This document shows positions 1 to 13,476 of a DNA stretch of 64,000 nt, in pieces. The stretch is from Micromussa lordhowensis (taxonomy: Eukaryota > Cnidaria > Anthozoa > Scleractinia > Lobophylliidae), in contig OZ026600.1 of the NCBI GenBank assembly GCA_964020085.1, positions 16,516,823-16,580,822 on the forward strand, written 5' to 3'. Under the pieces are notes generated by a model, which worked only from the letters and a program-made list of their open reading frames with translations, did not search any database and was not told where the DNA came from. Every line of letters begins with the position of its first letter. The stretch's first letter is position 1. The position numbers and the translations under genes are program-made.

Positions 1-2106
1 GTGACAGATTGTGCGCGAAAGTGAATAAAAAGGAACCGATAACTTTTTTGAAAGCCACCATAACCTTGTCCTCTCAAGGAGCTTAGAATAGACTGGTTTT
101 AAACTAAAATATACATTGAGTATTTCTATTTTATTTGAAGAATTGGAAGTTAGGAAAACCAGCGTTCCAGCTGTTTACTGAATAAAAACGAAAAATTATG
201 CGTTGTTCAAATTTGTGATACCATAGAGAGCCTTCGTAATGGTCATTTGTAGTCGTATTTCGGTCGCTGTGTCACTGAATTCAAGTCAACAGTGACTATA
301 AATAAAGCAAACAGGTTTAAACTTGTAAATATTTCAGGTTCTATCTACTTGTACCCAAACGTCTTTTGACTGTCTAGTATGGGTGATTGCGTAGATACCG
401 AGATAATTTTAGAAGGATTAGATACTGAATAATGATAAGATAGAGCAAGCCGTTTATGTGCGGTGTTTCTTATACTTTACGCTTCGGGATGGAACTGGTA
501 TTAAATTATGTAACTACATATGCCGAAATTGAAATGTGTTTTTTTTTTAAATAAATGCGGATAAATAGGAGAATTAAAATGTTTTTTTTTTCTTTTTGAA
601 TAAATGCATCTAAAAATATAGTATTAAAGCGAATATAGATGATAAATGCGATTATATATTGGGAAATGTTTAGTATAATAAAAACGCGTTTACATATTTA
701 TATGAAAGTGTCAATTTTTACTTCTCGTAGACAACATAAGCGTTAACTGATTCTATATTTTTCCACGGTAACGCTTTGTGTCTGTAAAAAAATCTAGGAG
801 AGGGAGTGTGTTTATTTTAGTGAACTTTATGATTTCTTGTTCTGATACAACAGCTCGACACTTGGACCAAATGACGTCAGCCATCAGTATGCGTGTGAAT
901 TACGTCAGATCATTTATATTGGTTGAAAATGTTCCTGCTTCAAAAGATTGAAACTTGAGTGCAAATTAAGTAGTCAGAGGAAAAGCGAAATTACAATTCG
1001 TCCCAAACTTGCAAGAGTATTCCATTTTGCGGACTTTTCTATTAGCTTAAAAAAATATCCCGTTAAAACACGTTTATTTCTAGCGAGCTACAGAAAGAGA
1101 GATTTCAGCCAATCACATGCAGCACACACTTATGCTCATTTTCATCTTAATGACAAACCCACCAACCAAGCGCTGGACGAGAAAACGTCAGAAAATATAG
1201 AACTGCGCTTGTGAGACAAAAACTACAGTTTTCATAAAAGAACTAAAAGTTATGTATTTGAAGATAAATAGTCTCGGAACGTTCTGAAACATCATGGAAA
1301 GTGCTGAAACCCTGCGCGTTCGTGGATACTTTTCTCGCCAAGACGTTTTAAGCTTCGACCGTTCTAAGCTTCTTAAAATAATGTATCGTACGGCATTGAA
1401 AATATGCCTTGCTGATTAACAATCAGCACAATTATTACGTAATTCTATTTAAATTAAGTACTAATTACAAATTTATATAAAGCCTAGTTTAGCAGAAAAT
1501 ATCTTGGCAATAATATCTTGTCAGAGTTTTAGTCGGACTAATTAGGTCAGGTAGAATCTATATCAGAAGCCCAAAGTCAGTCAAAATTCTAACATTTCTT
1601 ATCAAATAATTGCTAATTTACTATTGTTGTGGTCGCACTTTTGATCTGTGATACTGATATTTGCATGGTTGAGGTAACTGTTTAATCCATGCATGTCTAA
1701 ACCCCGAGCAACGTAGTCAGTAAAAGGTTTTTGCTGTGTTTCCAGCTTGCAGCCTTTTTGTAACGGACTAGCTTCCAATATCAGCAAGCGTTGAACACTG
1801 AATATCTTGATTGCCAGTGCATAGGTCGTTCGTTCGCTCGTTATAAACACTACCTCTCAGGCCATTGTTATGCAGATTTATTAATTGATTAACACATTTG
1901 GCATCGTTTAACGACTGAAATATCACCACAGCAATGAGTCGAACGCAAACAAGTGACAACCTTTTATATCAATTATAACTTTGTCCTGTCACTGGTAACA
2001 ACCTAAATTTAGGCGTGATCGGATAAAGCCTAGCTTCAGATCGCCCGCATTGCGAGCGATCGACATTGACTAAATCCAGTCACTTCTTGATCTACAAATT
2101 TCGTTC
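1..2106. other. Upstream region of the potassium channel gene
   Basis: I see no gene here; the short open frames lack domains or splice context. A palindromic cAMP-response-type octamer TGACGTCA lies at 872-879, and a half site (ACGTCA) follows at about 902. Both are about 1.2 kb upstream of the channel start codon, so a promoter role is possible but unproven. Confidence 0.4.
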
Positions 2107-2416
2107 ATGGAACGTGCAACTATCCGTCTGATAGTTCTTGTGATTGTATACATCTTCTACCTATCCGTTGGTGCCGCCATTTTCTCGTCGATCGAGGGAC
2201 CTTATGAACAGCGCATTCTATCAGATCTGCGAAAGAAGCGAGACGATTTCCTAGTGAAGCACCCTTGTGTGACTGACAAGGAACTGGAAGCTTTTGTCAA
2301 GCATGTCGTGGCGGCTCAAGAAATGGGGATATATCCACTCCGTAATACAAGCGACAAGAGAAGCTGGGGATTCGGCAGTTCGTTTTTCTTCGCGGGTACT
2401 GTCGTAACCACAATAG
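2107..2416 (+). CDS. K2P channel exon 1
   Basis: Start ATG at 2107 opens directly into the first membrane segment. The exon ends in phase 1 at ATAG before GTAAGA, cutting the first selectivity filter between TTI and GYG. Confidence 0.9.
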
Positions 2417-3878
2417 GTAAGACAAATCGATAAACTGCAGGTGACCGGCAGGTCTATTAGAACCCGTATTTACCAGCTTCGGGAATTAACATGCTCGTCT
2501 TTCCTACCATACGTCTGGCTGTAAACTGTTAAAACTAATCATGTAAAAGTATTCGTTCTCAACCTTTTGATCTTATAGATTTCCACCGACAATTACATGC
2601 TTAGTATTTGTTTGTTAATTTAACATTTTTATATTCCTCAACTGGCAGGGGTTGATAGTTCAGCAAAAAGGAAACTTAGGATTCTCGAAGTGTGCGCTGA
2701 AAGTGTTTGCTCTTTAAGAAACCATTATGAATAATTAGCAGAAAGACCAACAATATTGATTCGCTACAGCAAGAGCAGATAAACACGTTAAACATGTTAG
2801 CAATTCTCTCAGTTGAACACCTGTGTGCGCTAGAACAAGTCTTGGAATGAGAAAGCAATTCGTTTGAAAATCCTAAATCGATTTAATCAAAACGGAGATT
2901 AGTTTCCTTTCGAATTTACTAAGCGATTTTGGCACAAGTCTATTGGAACAATATTTACGTTTGAAGTCATGGTTCCGTTTTTTCTTGTGAAGCATCTTGC
3001 ATCGCATTAAAATTTAGTTGATAACCAACTGCAATAAACTGATTCCGAAAAGGATCGATTGGAACTTCTTTAAGATTAGTATCCATTTCATTCGAATGTA
3101 TGACCATGAAAGGTCTGCTTGAAAGTGAAACATCTTTATCTCACGAAGTTCTTTTGACATTTCGTGCTATGCCGCATCTGTTCATAAATGTAAACACTGG
3201 AGCGGTTGAACAGGAGTGGAAAATCTAAACACATGTGTCTCAGCTGTTCCACAACTCCATCATCTTTGAAAATTAAAAATTATTCCGGCATCTCTTCAAA
3301 CAAACGTTTTTGTGGTTACGGTCATTGAGAGATTTTATTTTTATGTGAAATCAATTTTGTAGTTCGGTACTTCTCCAGACTAGACGCCCTTTATTAGATG
3401 TGTTATGCTGGTAACATGCTACGCACACGATTTACAAAAGAAGTATTTATGTACGAGTAATGATTGCGTACAGTTTGTGCCGTTTTAGTGAAACTGTCTG
3501 ATATTGGTTTGATCGCTTTTAGTTTTTATGATGAAGATATTATCAAGTGACTATCAATGTTTAATCAGTGAATATTTCCCGCAATATCAACAAACTGTCA
3601 ATCACACAGTTGATGATTATTCTTCTCTTAAAGATTCTGACATAGTGCTAATGTACAACCAAGTTCTCAGTACGTATATCAAAAAAAACATGAGGAAATA
3701 AGTTTAGAGAATTGACATTTCAATTTAGATACTGAACATCAGCGTTCAAGTCTGTTTGTTTTTCGATTTACCCAAACATCCACAACTCCCCATTTTTCAA
3801 CATTGTCTTAAACTTTATCTTTTTTTCTAATTATTATTGTTATATTAGCACTATTGAGATGTCACAGTTTTAGGCTTG

Positions 3879-3914
<36 letters not shown>

Positions 3915-5856
3915 CTTCATAATATTTTACATTTTACTATGATCTATTTGACTGATATTTAACTATTTTTTTCTTATTTTATGGTTATTTTTGTCATGCG
4001 CATACATGAGCCTCTGGTTCGAGTACCGAGACCAACCTCTTTCCACTCATGACACAAATAAGTTGAATTGTATTTTTTTTTTAATTTTTAAAAAGTTAAA
4101 ATTTTAAACCCTCGAAGGTCCTGACGCGGTAGACTTTATTTGCGGAATACACGAGTTCTTTATCTTTTATGCCTTTCTACTTTTAAGACAAATTAGTTAA
4201 GAATATTTTATTTCATGGGTCCGCTTAGAAACAAGGTATGTTGCTGTTCCAAGATATGGGTAGACTTTTTAATATGTCCGCTTTCTAAAAGAAGAATGAA
4301 GACAGATATAAGACATATAACATGGCTCAACTCGGAATGAAAAGACATGAAACTACAAAGGGAAATTCAGGTCCAAAAAAGAAAAAAAAAGCCCATAACC
4401 GAGCATCAAGCCAACATTTTATCTCTTAGAGAGATTTTCATTTAAGTGTCGAAAATAATTCCCATTTGCGAACATTGACGTATTTCCGGCTGTCACCATG
4501 TGACAGCCGGAATTACGCCTGGCTTAAAACAGTTTCCAGCAGTTAGATTTTGATGGTCATTATAAACCACTCTTTATCACTTGATGCTACAATCATGGTA
4601 TCAAAAAACTGCCCAATCATTGGTGAACACGTTGTTATCATTTTCGTGACACAATAGGTTATGACCCTTAATAACAGCTTTAGGGGTTTCTCCGGCGTAA
4701 TGTGGATGGGGTCTCATTCCTGGAGTCAATTCTGCTCAGATCGTAGTGCGATAGAGATAAGAAAAAGCCGCTTGATTAGCGTTTTTCTCTTCCGTAATAA
4801 AGGGAGCATTATTAAGGAATATTGCTGTATTTTTGCGTCAGAAACACCAGGCTGAAAATTTGAGTGAGCTGTTGAATGGTGAGAAAACGCAATAAGCTCT
4901 TAGAGTGACTTTTCAAAAACACAAATGTAGAATTCGAAAAGGCCCTCCCGACTAGCTCTTTCAATTCAACTTCAGATCAAAACCTCGTGCAAGCGTAACT
5001 CATACTAACTCTGCTTTAACAGCTCCAGCAAACAAGGACATACATTTCAATTGATGTGTGGTAGTAAGCTTCAACTTTAACTTTTCTTCCCTAGCTCATG
5101 GCGATAACTCTTAAACTCGCGTTTCATATCAACGTCCCCGTTTAGCGTAGTTTTATACATTATTCTTGTTTTAAAACTATGAACAATGTTTTCACAGGTT
5201 ACGGAAACATCACTCCGCTGTCCGATGGTGGCAAAGTGTTTTGTATGGTGTTTGCAGTTTTTGGTATTCCCATGACGGCCATCATGTTGACAGCCATTGT
5301 GGAGAGACTCCTTCAGTTGACCAACTTGCTTGAAACATTTCTGTGCAGTACTTGCACTGTACGAGGTATCCCTCCAGCTTACCTCCGCTTCCTTCATCTA
5401 TCGCTTATAATGTGCGGGGTTGTCGTACTTGTAATACTAATCCCCGCGGTTTTCTTCATGTTGCTGGAAGACTGGAGCTATTTTGAAGCGCTGTACTTCT
5501 GTTTTATATCGCTAACTACCATTGGACTTGGAGACTTTGTGCCCGGGGACGACGTAAAGTGGCGGAGGAGCGAATACAGACCGTTATACAAAGTATGCTG
5601 CGTGTTTTTCTTCATCACTGGACTTACATTCTTACTTCTGATTTTGGAACTTTGCGCTAAAGTCCCAGATGACCATCCCGGCATGCTTTTCTCGTGTCAC
5701 AAGCCATTCATCCAAGAGGAAGAAACAGAGTTAACAACAAAACAGCGCCCGCGATACTCCGTGTCCAGCAGAGGAAGTAGTGCATCGTCAGCACAGGACG
5801 ATGAAAGACCTTCCAGAAACTCTTACGAAAGAATAGCCAACCGAGACAATAGATAA
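2107..5856 (+). CDS. Two-pore-domain potassium channel (K2P/KCNK family)
   Basis: This is a plasma-membrane potassium leak channel, built as four membrane segments and two pore loops per subunit; K2P channels act as dimers. Exons 2107-2416 and 5198-5856 join to 322 codons plus a stop. Membrane segment 1 is at about residues 7-27. It is followed by an extracellular cap with a cysteine in KHPCVTDK, the position expected for the inter-subunit cap disulfide, and an NTS glycosylation site. Filter 1 is TTIGYGN, completed exactly across the splice junction. Segments 2 and 3 are at about 117-137 and 168-191. Filter 2 is TTIGLGDFVPG at about 210-220, and segment 4 at about 233-255. The C-tail is rich in serine and arginine. 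Length and order match the family. The GLGD filter and following linker look most like the TWIK branch, but the subfamily is uncertain. Confidence 0.93.
3881..3913. repeat. (TA)n microsatellite
   Basis: An uninterrupted TA dinucleotide run in the channel intron. Confidence 0.9.
4484..4512. repeat. Perfect 13-bp inverted repeat with 3-base loop
   Basis: TTCCGGCTGTCAC, loop CAT, then its exact reverse complement. It lies inside the channel intron. It could be a small palindrome or a relic of a foldback element; no function is evident. Confidence 0.85.
5198..5856 (+). CDS. K2P channel exon 2
   Basis: The acceptor TTTTCACAG precedes GTTACGG, restoring GYG. The exon carries segments 2-4, the second pore and the tail, and ends in TAA. 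A polyadenylation hexamer AATAAA lies near 6056. Confidence 0.9.
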
Positions 5857-8555
5857 TATAGCTAATGAAAACAGATCAATGGGTATAACACTAATATAAC
5901 AATGTTTGTAGCGAAAATGAGGAAACCGGGTTAAACACTTACCCAATTCTATAATTTGAAAGAAAAGCTCTTTAATATAACTTCAGCAAACATTTTTGTC
6001 TGTTTTTAAATTATTCGCGCAATGTCGAAAGCAAAAGCTGATACATGAAAAAGCAAATAAAATTAAAACGAAATGGGTTTCTGGAAAGGGAGAAGGAGAA
6101 ACAAATCAAAACTATAAATTAAATTTTCGATAAAATTTACCGTCAAGGAGGTGACATTGCTCTCCTTTGGAAAATAAGTTCATTTGTATTTCAACAATTT
6201 ATTTATTTTTCTTGGGAATTCCATGCTCTATCCAAAAAGCATCAAACAAATACTATAATTTTGACTCTATATCTGACGAAGGCCAAATAATTTAAATTCC
6301 AAACACTTTGCCAAACGAACTGTAATGTTGGTCGAAACTAGAAAACATTTTCCTCGTGGAAGAGTCAATTTGCCACGGCCAAGAGAGCATAAAAAGTAAG
6401 ACGATCAGAGATTCAGAAATTACATTTCAAGCCAGCTGTTTTATACTATTTTTTTAAGAAGTTCAGGGGGCAAAGGAGGGAGCTATCTGGTTATAGCATC
6501 ACTTTAAACCCGTGAAGATATTGTCTTAGGATGAATTGTAATTTACATTCTGTTCGGTAACATTTGTTGATTTTTTCCATGGATGGGACGGGATTATTCA
6601 CCATTGTTGGGAGGGAGGGGTAATGGAATTTATTGTTGTGGCTCATAAGATTTCCCCACTCCCCAGGGTTTGTATGTCAAGGGCACTATCACGTGAACGT
6701 TGGTACATTTTTGCTCAAATAATACCTTTGCACCTACAACAATTGTTAAAGTGAGAATAAAGCGTAACTATTTCTTGGCGATTTTCACAAGACAAGAGGG
6801 AGCGGAATTTGAAGTCTACCAGGGATCTTGTATGTATAACCAACTCGTGACAACTAGACTATTGTTATTCAATCACTAAACTTAATCATCAATTTTCAAT
6901 TGATTTCAAAGTCTTGGCTTTTGACTTTTTTGAAGTCGTGCTCGGGAGTATGTGCCTTTAAAACAACTGCATTCTAGGGACCCAGATGGTGTTGATAGAC
7001 CTGGGATTCCATTGTTTAGTTACCGTTTTATTGACTACCTTAGCCTAGAAATGGAGTTGGAATAAATATAATGAAATGAAAGCTGCTGTTGGTTTGCAAT
7101 GGTTAATTCCATTGATTATATGTTGTGCCTTTTGTCCTTAAAACTTTCTTCCATACATCTGCTCCTTTCGCCTCGCTCTGGCCCCAGCAACTGACTTGTT
7201 TTCAACCTCGTCTCCATTACTTCAAAGGCTCTAGGAAAGTGGAACCTAAACAATAGGGACGCAGAGCGTGCGAGGAGAATTCCAACGAAGCGAAAAATGC
7301 TGGACAGACGCTAGTCCTAGTGAGATTATTCTCGTAAGCCCCAAAGAACACTATAATGAATTTAAGTAAACCACAACGACGACGGTAACGAGAATGTCAC
7401 TTGACAAGAGGTTTTACCCATTGAATTCTGGAGCTTTTTGCCAAAAAACGCATTTTTTAGAGATTTTCAGCCTGGATGTGAGCCAAATTAGCTCCAATCT
7501 ACTCAAAAGGGCATTTGCAACACGATAGCATGCCTTTCTTTATACTAGCACAGCATTTTACTGGTATTTTCGCAGGTAATTTTGCTCAATCAGTTAATGA
7601 GAACAATGGCTATGCACGTGCGTTATAAATCTTCGTATATTGTTTATAATAACCTTTATTTAAAGATGGTAACACCTATTACTATAAAAGTATTCTCCCT
7701 AGTGGCCCTTTTGCCGTCCTCTGCAAAAAAAGAACGTGAAATGACCAATTTCTGCGAACTAGGAAGGCTAATTTTTACATTTGGAATTGTACGCTGTCAT
7801 TGCATATTTAGACTGAGGACGTTTTTAGAGCCACTGGCATACAGAAAAGATCTAGACCACTGCGAATTTCGCTGATAAAATAGAAATCCATTTTCGACTA
7901 GGCGTCGTCCTCGGCGTCGCCGTCGTTGTTGCTTAAGCTCCCTAATGACCAATGAACAGTGACCGTATCAATCATGGTCAGTTATGAACATCATTGTTTC
8001 TCTGTAACACTACGTTCTCTTATTAGCTAGTACTATAGGAAAAGTATGAGCTCATTAACGACAATTCATACGTCAGAAAAAAACAGGGTAACAGTAATTA
8101 CTAAAACCACAGTTTATATATCTCCAAATAAATTTATTAGATCCACAATATAACTTCATTCCATCACTTTTAATAACTAAATAAGATATTAAATAGTGTC
8201 ATACTAATAAATAGTTAATAGATCTTTCTTTCTTAACAAGGATGACTCTTAAATTTATTCTCAAAATAAATAATTTGTTAATTTCTCCCATTCTCGGCCT
8301 GTTCTTAATTGACTCTTTCAACCTGGATACTAAGTAGATCCAAAGCAAGGTAAAGCAAAGCAGAGTGCAGTTCTGATTGCAAAGTATTGTTTTCCTAAGC
8401 AGATCTAAAAAGTCAATTGAGTACAGCCCTTAATATTATTTTGTAACCAATTTACACGTATATCTTCAACTAATATCTTATCTTAATTTCCCTCCTTCAC
8501 CCATTCATCACTGCACTGTTGCCTACAGTGCAACTGTCCTCAATAATGTCTTAAG

Positions 8556-8890
8556 CCCGGGGCGGGGGCGGGGGGGGGGGGAACTCCCATAAAAAAAAAC
8601 CCGGCAGGGGTGCTCGACGGAAACAAAAATTTTGAAAAGAACCCCTAAGAGGTACCAAGTTTCTGTTTGGTGGGCGTGACTTGGAATTTTTTTCCGCCTT
8701 AAAAGGTACTAATTCTAAAACAACACATCTCCTGTGATATTTTTTTCGGCTCAATACCCTTTAAGGTTCTGCAAAAGCTCTCACTGTGGACCTTTAGAGG
8801 CTAAACACCCTTAGAGATACCCAAACTGTTTTTTTTTTACCTCTAAAAGGTAGAACGAACACCCCTGTCCTGGAGTATATGGGGGTCCCC
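8556..8890. mobile_element. Non-autonomous inverted-repeat element (MITE-like)
   Basis: The left end carries a long G run followed by GGGAACTCCCATA. The right end is TATATGGGGGTCCCC, which is close to its reverse complement. There is no coding capacity. The transposon family is not identified. Confidence 0.55.
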
Positions 8891-10626
8891 TCACAGCGTC
8901 TTAAGGTGGCATCCCATTTAAAAGATCTTGAATATAAACAAATGAAGGACTCTTCAGTCCAAGTTACAGTAGAAACAATTACTGTGGGCATGACAACCAG
9001 AAAAAACAAAAACAAAAACACACTTGCACTAAGAAAATCGTTTTCTGGTTTCAGCCCAGCCCAGGATGTCTGCAAACTGTGTCTAAAAAAATCAGTTTAC
9101 ATTTGACCATCAAATTGTGATGAAACATCATCTCTTCTCTGGTTAAAAAAAGGACCTATGCCATGGATTAGAGATCTTGAAAAAATTAGGCTAAATTTCT
9201 CAAGTTTTTTGTTTGTTAATTTCTCAGTTAACTATCCTTAACACTTCTTTGGTGTTTTTTTTCTATTTTACTGCTGCCCTGAAGTTTCCTTCAATTTCAA
9301 TTTAAATGTTATTTTTCATTTCAAAGAAAATGACTGAAAGCATCGTAATATCAAAAGGTTTCCTAAAAAATCAACTGAGACTGAGAGGAAAGCCTAGCAA
9401 TCACAAGCAAAGTGATATAGTCACTAAAAAAAAGAACCGGTAACAAAATAATGAATAAAATGTTCGGAAAGACTGGATAAAAAAAGCCAAAAATAATATT
9501 TCTTTATAACAAAAAATGGAAGCCAGTATAACATTGTGCAGCAGTTACCTGGGTGATCATGACATGCTTGAAGAGGAATATTACATTTGTATGCAGGCTT
9601 TCAACCAGATGGGCGTCCAGGCATCCCGTGGACGGCCACTCATGAAAGAAAACTGTTTTATTTTTCACATTGCCTTATAAATTGTTTACTTGAGCAGGCC
9701 CTATAGCTCATTTTGGACACACACTTTTTAAATCCTGGCTTAGAGCCTGTGTGTTTGCAACGTCCAAAATAACAGCCGTGTAAAAGACTAAAGATGACTG
9801 TGCTTGTCTACTTTTGTCCTCTTCAAACGTTGAGTTTCAGATCACATATCCAGGACATTTTATCTCCTCTTTTCTACAACTTTTTTTTCCATTAGAAAAA
9901 AATAAGTTGCATTTTCTGGAAATATTCAATCAACAAGTGGATATAAATGCTAATGGAAGAAATCTGTCAATGCAAAATTGGATCTCCTGTTTATCAAGCA
10001 TTTAAGTATTAAAATTTAATATTAAGTAGGACCAAGTAGCATGAATTTGTTAGTTGGGAAAAGATGATATTGCTTTTAAGCCCATTTACTTTCTGAAAAA
10101 ACTATCTGTTTTATCTAAAGAAACAACTTGAAAATAAGTGAACCAGTAAGCCCAATTAAAGTAATACTTTAAACGGTTGATGAGCTTTTAGGGATAGAAT
10201 TGCTACCACAAAATAATGACCAAGTTCTTGCACAGAAATCATGCAATTTTTAGTACTAAGTACTTATCTTTACAAATGACATGTCAACAAGGCCATGTAC
10301 CAGGCAAGTGATGGCAACACTTTGTTCTGTTGAAACAGGTAGTCTTTCTCTTCTTTTTAACTCCATGACAACTTTAATTTGCCCATCTGTATAATTATAG
10401 ATCTTATCCTTACATTAAATTCATCTTGAGTGAGCTATTTTATCTTTGCCACAGCTTAGGTTAGTTGTAGCTTTCAGAACCTTGTGTGGATTTGCTTATA
10501 TAAACTCTAAACTCTAAAAGAAAGGAAATCCTGAACAAAGAAAAACATTTTATCAAAAACCGAAAAAAACACTAGTGTGCAAGGAATCAATGCTTCAAAC
10601 TTCAATAAGGATAGGTCATAATAATT

Positions 10627-10782
10627 AAATTTATTATATGGCTAGCTCCACGAGCGGGCAAGATGAATCAAATCCTGCGCTGTGATTGGCTACCCGAGCA
10701 GGCAAGATGGAGCCATTTTGCCCGCTCGGGACTACCCGCCTTGTCCCGCATGAACAATTTCCCCAAAAGCCATATAATAAAT
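10627..10782. mobile_element. Short MITE with 14-bp terminal inverted repeats
   Basis: The ends are TTTATTATATGGCT and AGCCATATAATAAA, exact reverse complements. The interior is GC-richer and contains internal repeats of CGAGC and GGCAAGATG. Confidence 0.6.
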
Positions 10783-10787
10783 CCTTT

Positions 10788-10925
10788 ATTGGCCAAGTGT
10801 GAGGTCAAGATGGCTGGATATTCACCTCGTTCCTTTTTTGCGTGTTTATGGACCTCGACTCCGTCTCGGTCCATAAACACGCAAAAAAAGAACTCGGCCA
10901 TCTTGACCTCACACTTGGTCAATAA
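10788..10925. repeat. Large palindrome (foldback)
   Basis: The left arm (ATTGGCCAAGTGTGAGGTC) and right arm (GACCTCACACTTGGTCAAT) pair, and a second inner arm pairs GCGTGTTTATGGACC with GGTCCATAAACACGC. The loop is only about 12 bases. It abuts the preceding MITE. Confidence 0.8.
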
Positions 10926-11629
10926 CCCATACATATTCTGTAATAATTTGGATACTTTGTGTTAAGGTTCTGTAATATAATGTTTTATGTTATTATACAT
11001 AATCTCTTAGAGGTGCCACTTAAGTAGCATACTTAACTATTGATCATGAATTGATCAGACACATCAATAGATCATTTTCATGTGATGTCATCAAGTTCTT
11101 AAATCCAAAACTTAAGAGTTTCTATCCTCATCAGGCATAAGAGGTGCAAAATGCATATATGCTGACAACTTTTCAGCTTGATAACATGATCCTTCTTTTG
11201 GAAACCAGTGCATTTTGAATTTCAGAGTTATGTCAGTGTGCGACATAGAGCTACGATCGCATTTGTGAAAAAAATATATACTACCTTGTAAAGTAGGAGG
11301 AAAAGTGTTTAGACAAATGTATGTGTAGTACAGATAATCAGTGGCCTGGATAACCAGAAGTAAGTTCCAGATGGTTACCCTATATTCTGGCCGCCATGTT
11401 GGTGAACCATAGACGTACATGTACACCAATGTTGTGGCTCCATACATGGCTCTGTAAATTTGTGTGAAACATTTTGGCAAATATCTGAAGTTTGGGTCAA
11501 TGCACAAACCTAAACCTTGGATAAGTTTCTTCTTTTTTTATCTTCTACAAGACTGCATTTTCTTGACTTCATCCACCAAATGGTTGTTGATTTATTTTTT
11601 TTATATGCATAGTGGGAATTGGGGCTTAA

Positions 11630-12172
11630 GGTGATTCCTCATAAATAAAGTTGTCGAACAATTTTTTTAAGCTTTCCCTGAATGCTCCCTACCAAGTACT
11701 GTTTGTACAAAAACAGATAGGTCATCACGCTCACAAAAGAGATATCACAGGCCAATCTTACCCTGTTTATGCCTAATCACGTGCATTATTTCATCAGTTC
11801 ATGTTACATTTTGCATTAGTGAAAGCAAAGTTTTTTAAAGAAATACTCGAGAAGAAATTAGACACATAGATAGTCTTGAGCATATGTAATAATGTAATAT
11901 ATATTGATGGCACAATTACGCAATTTTGTTCACGCTTTTTTCATTCCATTTTTTTTATTTTGGAGAACAATATTAAACTGTACACCAAAATTATGCAAAA
12001 AAATATGTCAACATGCTCGTTTATGAGAAAACAAGCATTTATTCCACTGCTGAGCTTAGTTTGATGGAAATCTCTTCATGTTGTGCATGAGGACCATGCA
12101 CTCTTGTGCGTATGCCAATGACGTGAAAAATGTGTGCAGCAGGGATGCGCAATGCAATTCTGAGGAATCACC
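11630..12172. mobile_element. TTAA-flanked non-autonomous DNA transposon, 543 bp
   Basis: The element begins GGTGATTCCTCA and ends TGAGGAATCACC, exact inverted repeats, with TTAA on each side (11626-11629 and 12173-12176). TTAA duplication is typical of the piggyBac and Kolobok superfamilies. No transposase remains inside. Confidence 0.75.
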
Positions 12173-12270
12173 TTAAAACAAATAGTCATTTTTAGAGTGG
12201 AGAATCAGGATGTGTTGAGGCTTAATATATGTGTAAACCACACTTCAAAGACAAGTTAAATTAATTGAAT

Positions 12271-12486
12271 GTGCAGTTCCAGAAAACATCCATACCCCCC
12301 CCCCCAACCCCACAGAAGGGATTGGAATTTCCTGGGGGGGGGTGGGGTGGGAGGTTCTCTAAGACCAAAATATTTTAAGAAATGTATCAAGCTTTGAATT
12401 GAAATTTCTAGTGGGGTTGGAGGGGGGGTGGTCTTGGAAACAAATCTCTTCCATGGGGGAGGTATAGATATTTTCTGGAACTGCAC
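12271..12486. mobile_element. MITE with GTGCAGTTCCAG ends
   Basis: It begins GTGCAGTTCCAGAAAA and ends TTTTCTGGAACTGCAC. The interior is low-complexity (C-rich and G-rich tracts). The superfamily is unclear; no convincing target duplication is seen. Confidence 0.7.
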
Positions 12487-13009
12487 AATGCAGTTTCCAA
12501 ATATGGCACATAGTACAAATGCAAATGCTTGAATGGTGCACATGAATAAGAAAATAATGAATTTCAGGAGAAAGCCAATTATGGACAGAGAAAATAATCA
12601 TTGTGATTTCAATCAGAGAGCAATTGTGTATCTAACAGTTTACTAATATTATTATTAGTTGATAACCAAATTATTTTGTTATACATGTATAATGGACAAA
12701 CATTTCTTTGTTTTTCCATTGTGTGCCATATTACCACACAAGCCATTACCATTCACTATTTATTAAACTGCAAATGTTTTTGGCATGGGGCAAAGAACTA
12801 AGTAAACTGTTAACTAAAGTTGATTTAAACCAAGCTTCATGAGTCTTATTGTTTTATAACAATCCAGTGGCTGTTCCAGCACTGTGCCCTTCAATGACAC
12901 AAAACCTCTGCTCAATCAATATTTTTGTTTCAAGATTTGTTGTTTGTATGTTTAGACAAGTTTCAGAGTTTGTGTTTGAAAGGCACAGTCAACAAAGAGT
13001 ATCAACAAA

Positions 13010-13476
13010 ACTGATTTATTGATGTCGTTGTTTGATACCTCTTGACAATAACTGGAAAAAAGGTGCATGTTCCAATGGCATTCTGCCAATTACTAGTGGG
13101 TGACGATATAGCAAACAGGCAATATTCGTATTACCGGTATTGGACTAGTGGAACTAGCTTACAACTGAGGCTAATGCAGGGAGTCTTTTCAAATGCAAAT
13201 GTTTCTCTTTTTAATGATATTCCCCTGCATGAGCCTCCACTGCAAGCTCCAGTCCAATACAAAGAATGTGAGTATGGTGTACTTGATTGCGGTTTAATAG
13301 AAGTGCAGCCAGTGGATCATGCTGTTAGAGAATTACAGTGTTTTCAGCCATTTTCCTTCAACACCTCCACATAACTTCTACAAATGTCAACTCACAAACA
13401 ATTAAGCATATCTTTTTAAAACAGCAACCAGGCGTAAAGCTGATTGAAAGTCATGAGACATGATGCCTCCAGCTTA
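13010..13476 (-). other. Probable 3' UTR of the synaptotagmin-like gene
   Basis: This lies downstream of the minus-strand stop codon. A TTTATT at 13015-13020 reads AATAAA on the gene strand. A 110-codon plus-strand open frame here (13042-13374) has no recognisable domain and is best treated as antisense chance. Confidence 0.45.

Larger units (their letters stand above)
2417..5197 (+). other. K2P channel intron
   Basis: A single 2.8 kb intron, GTAAGA to CACAG. It contains a (TA)n microsatellite at about 3881-3913 and a perfect 13-bp hairpin at 4484-4512. I see no coding potential inside it. Confidence 0.8.
5857..13010. other. Intergenic region rich in short inverted-repeat elements
   Basis: This covers the 3' UTR of the channel and then no convincing gene. 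I see several non-autonomous inverted-repeat elements (listed separately) and low-complexity CGTCG-rich stretches near 7378 and 7895-7930 that may be diverged ends of one more element. A 131-codon minus-strand open frame at 11112-11507 has no motif I recognise. Confidence 0.5.

Noticed and set aside
11112..11507. A 131-codon minus-strand gene
   Set aside because: No recognisable motif and no neighbouring exon signal; a decayed repeat is equally likely.
13042..13374. A 110-codon plus-strand gene
   Set aside because: It overlaps the probable 3' UTR of the minus-strand gene and shows no domain or splice context.
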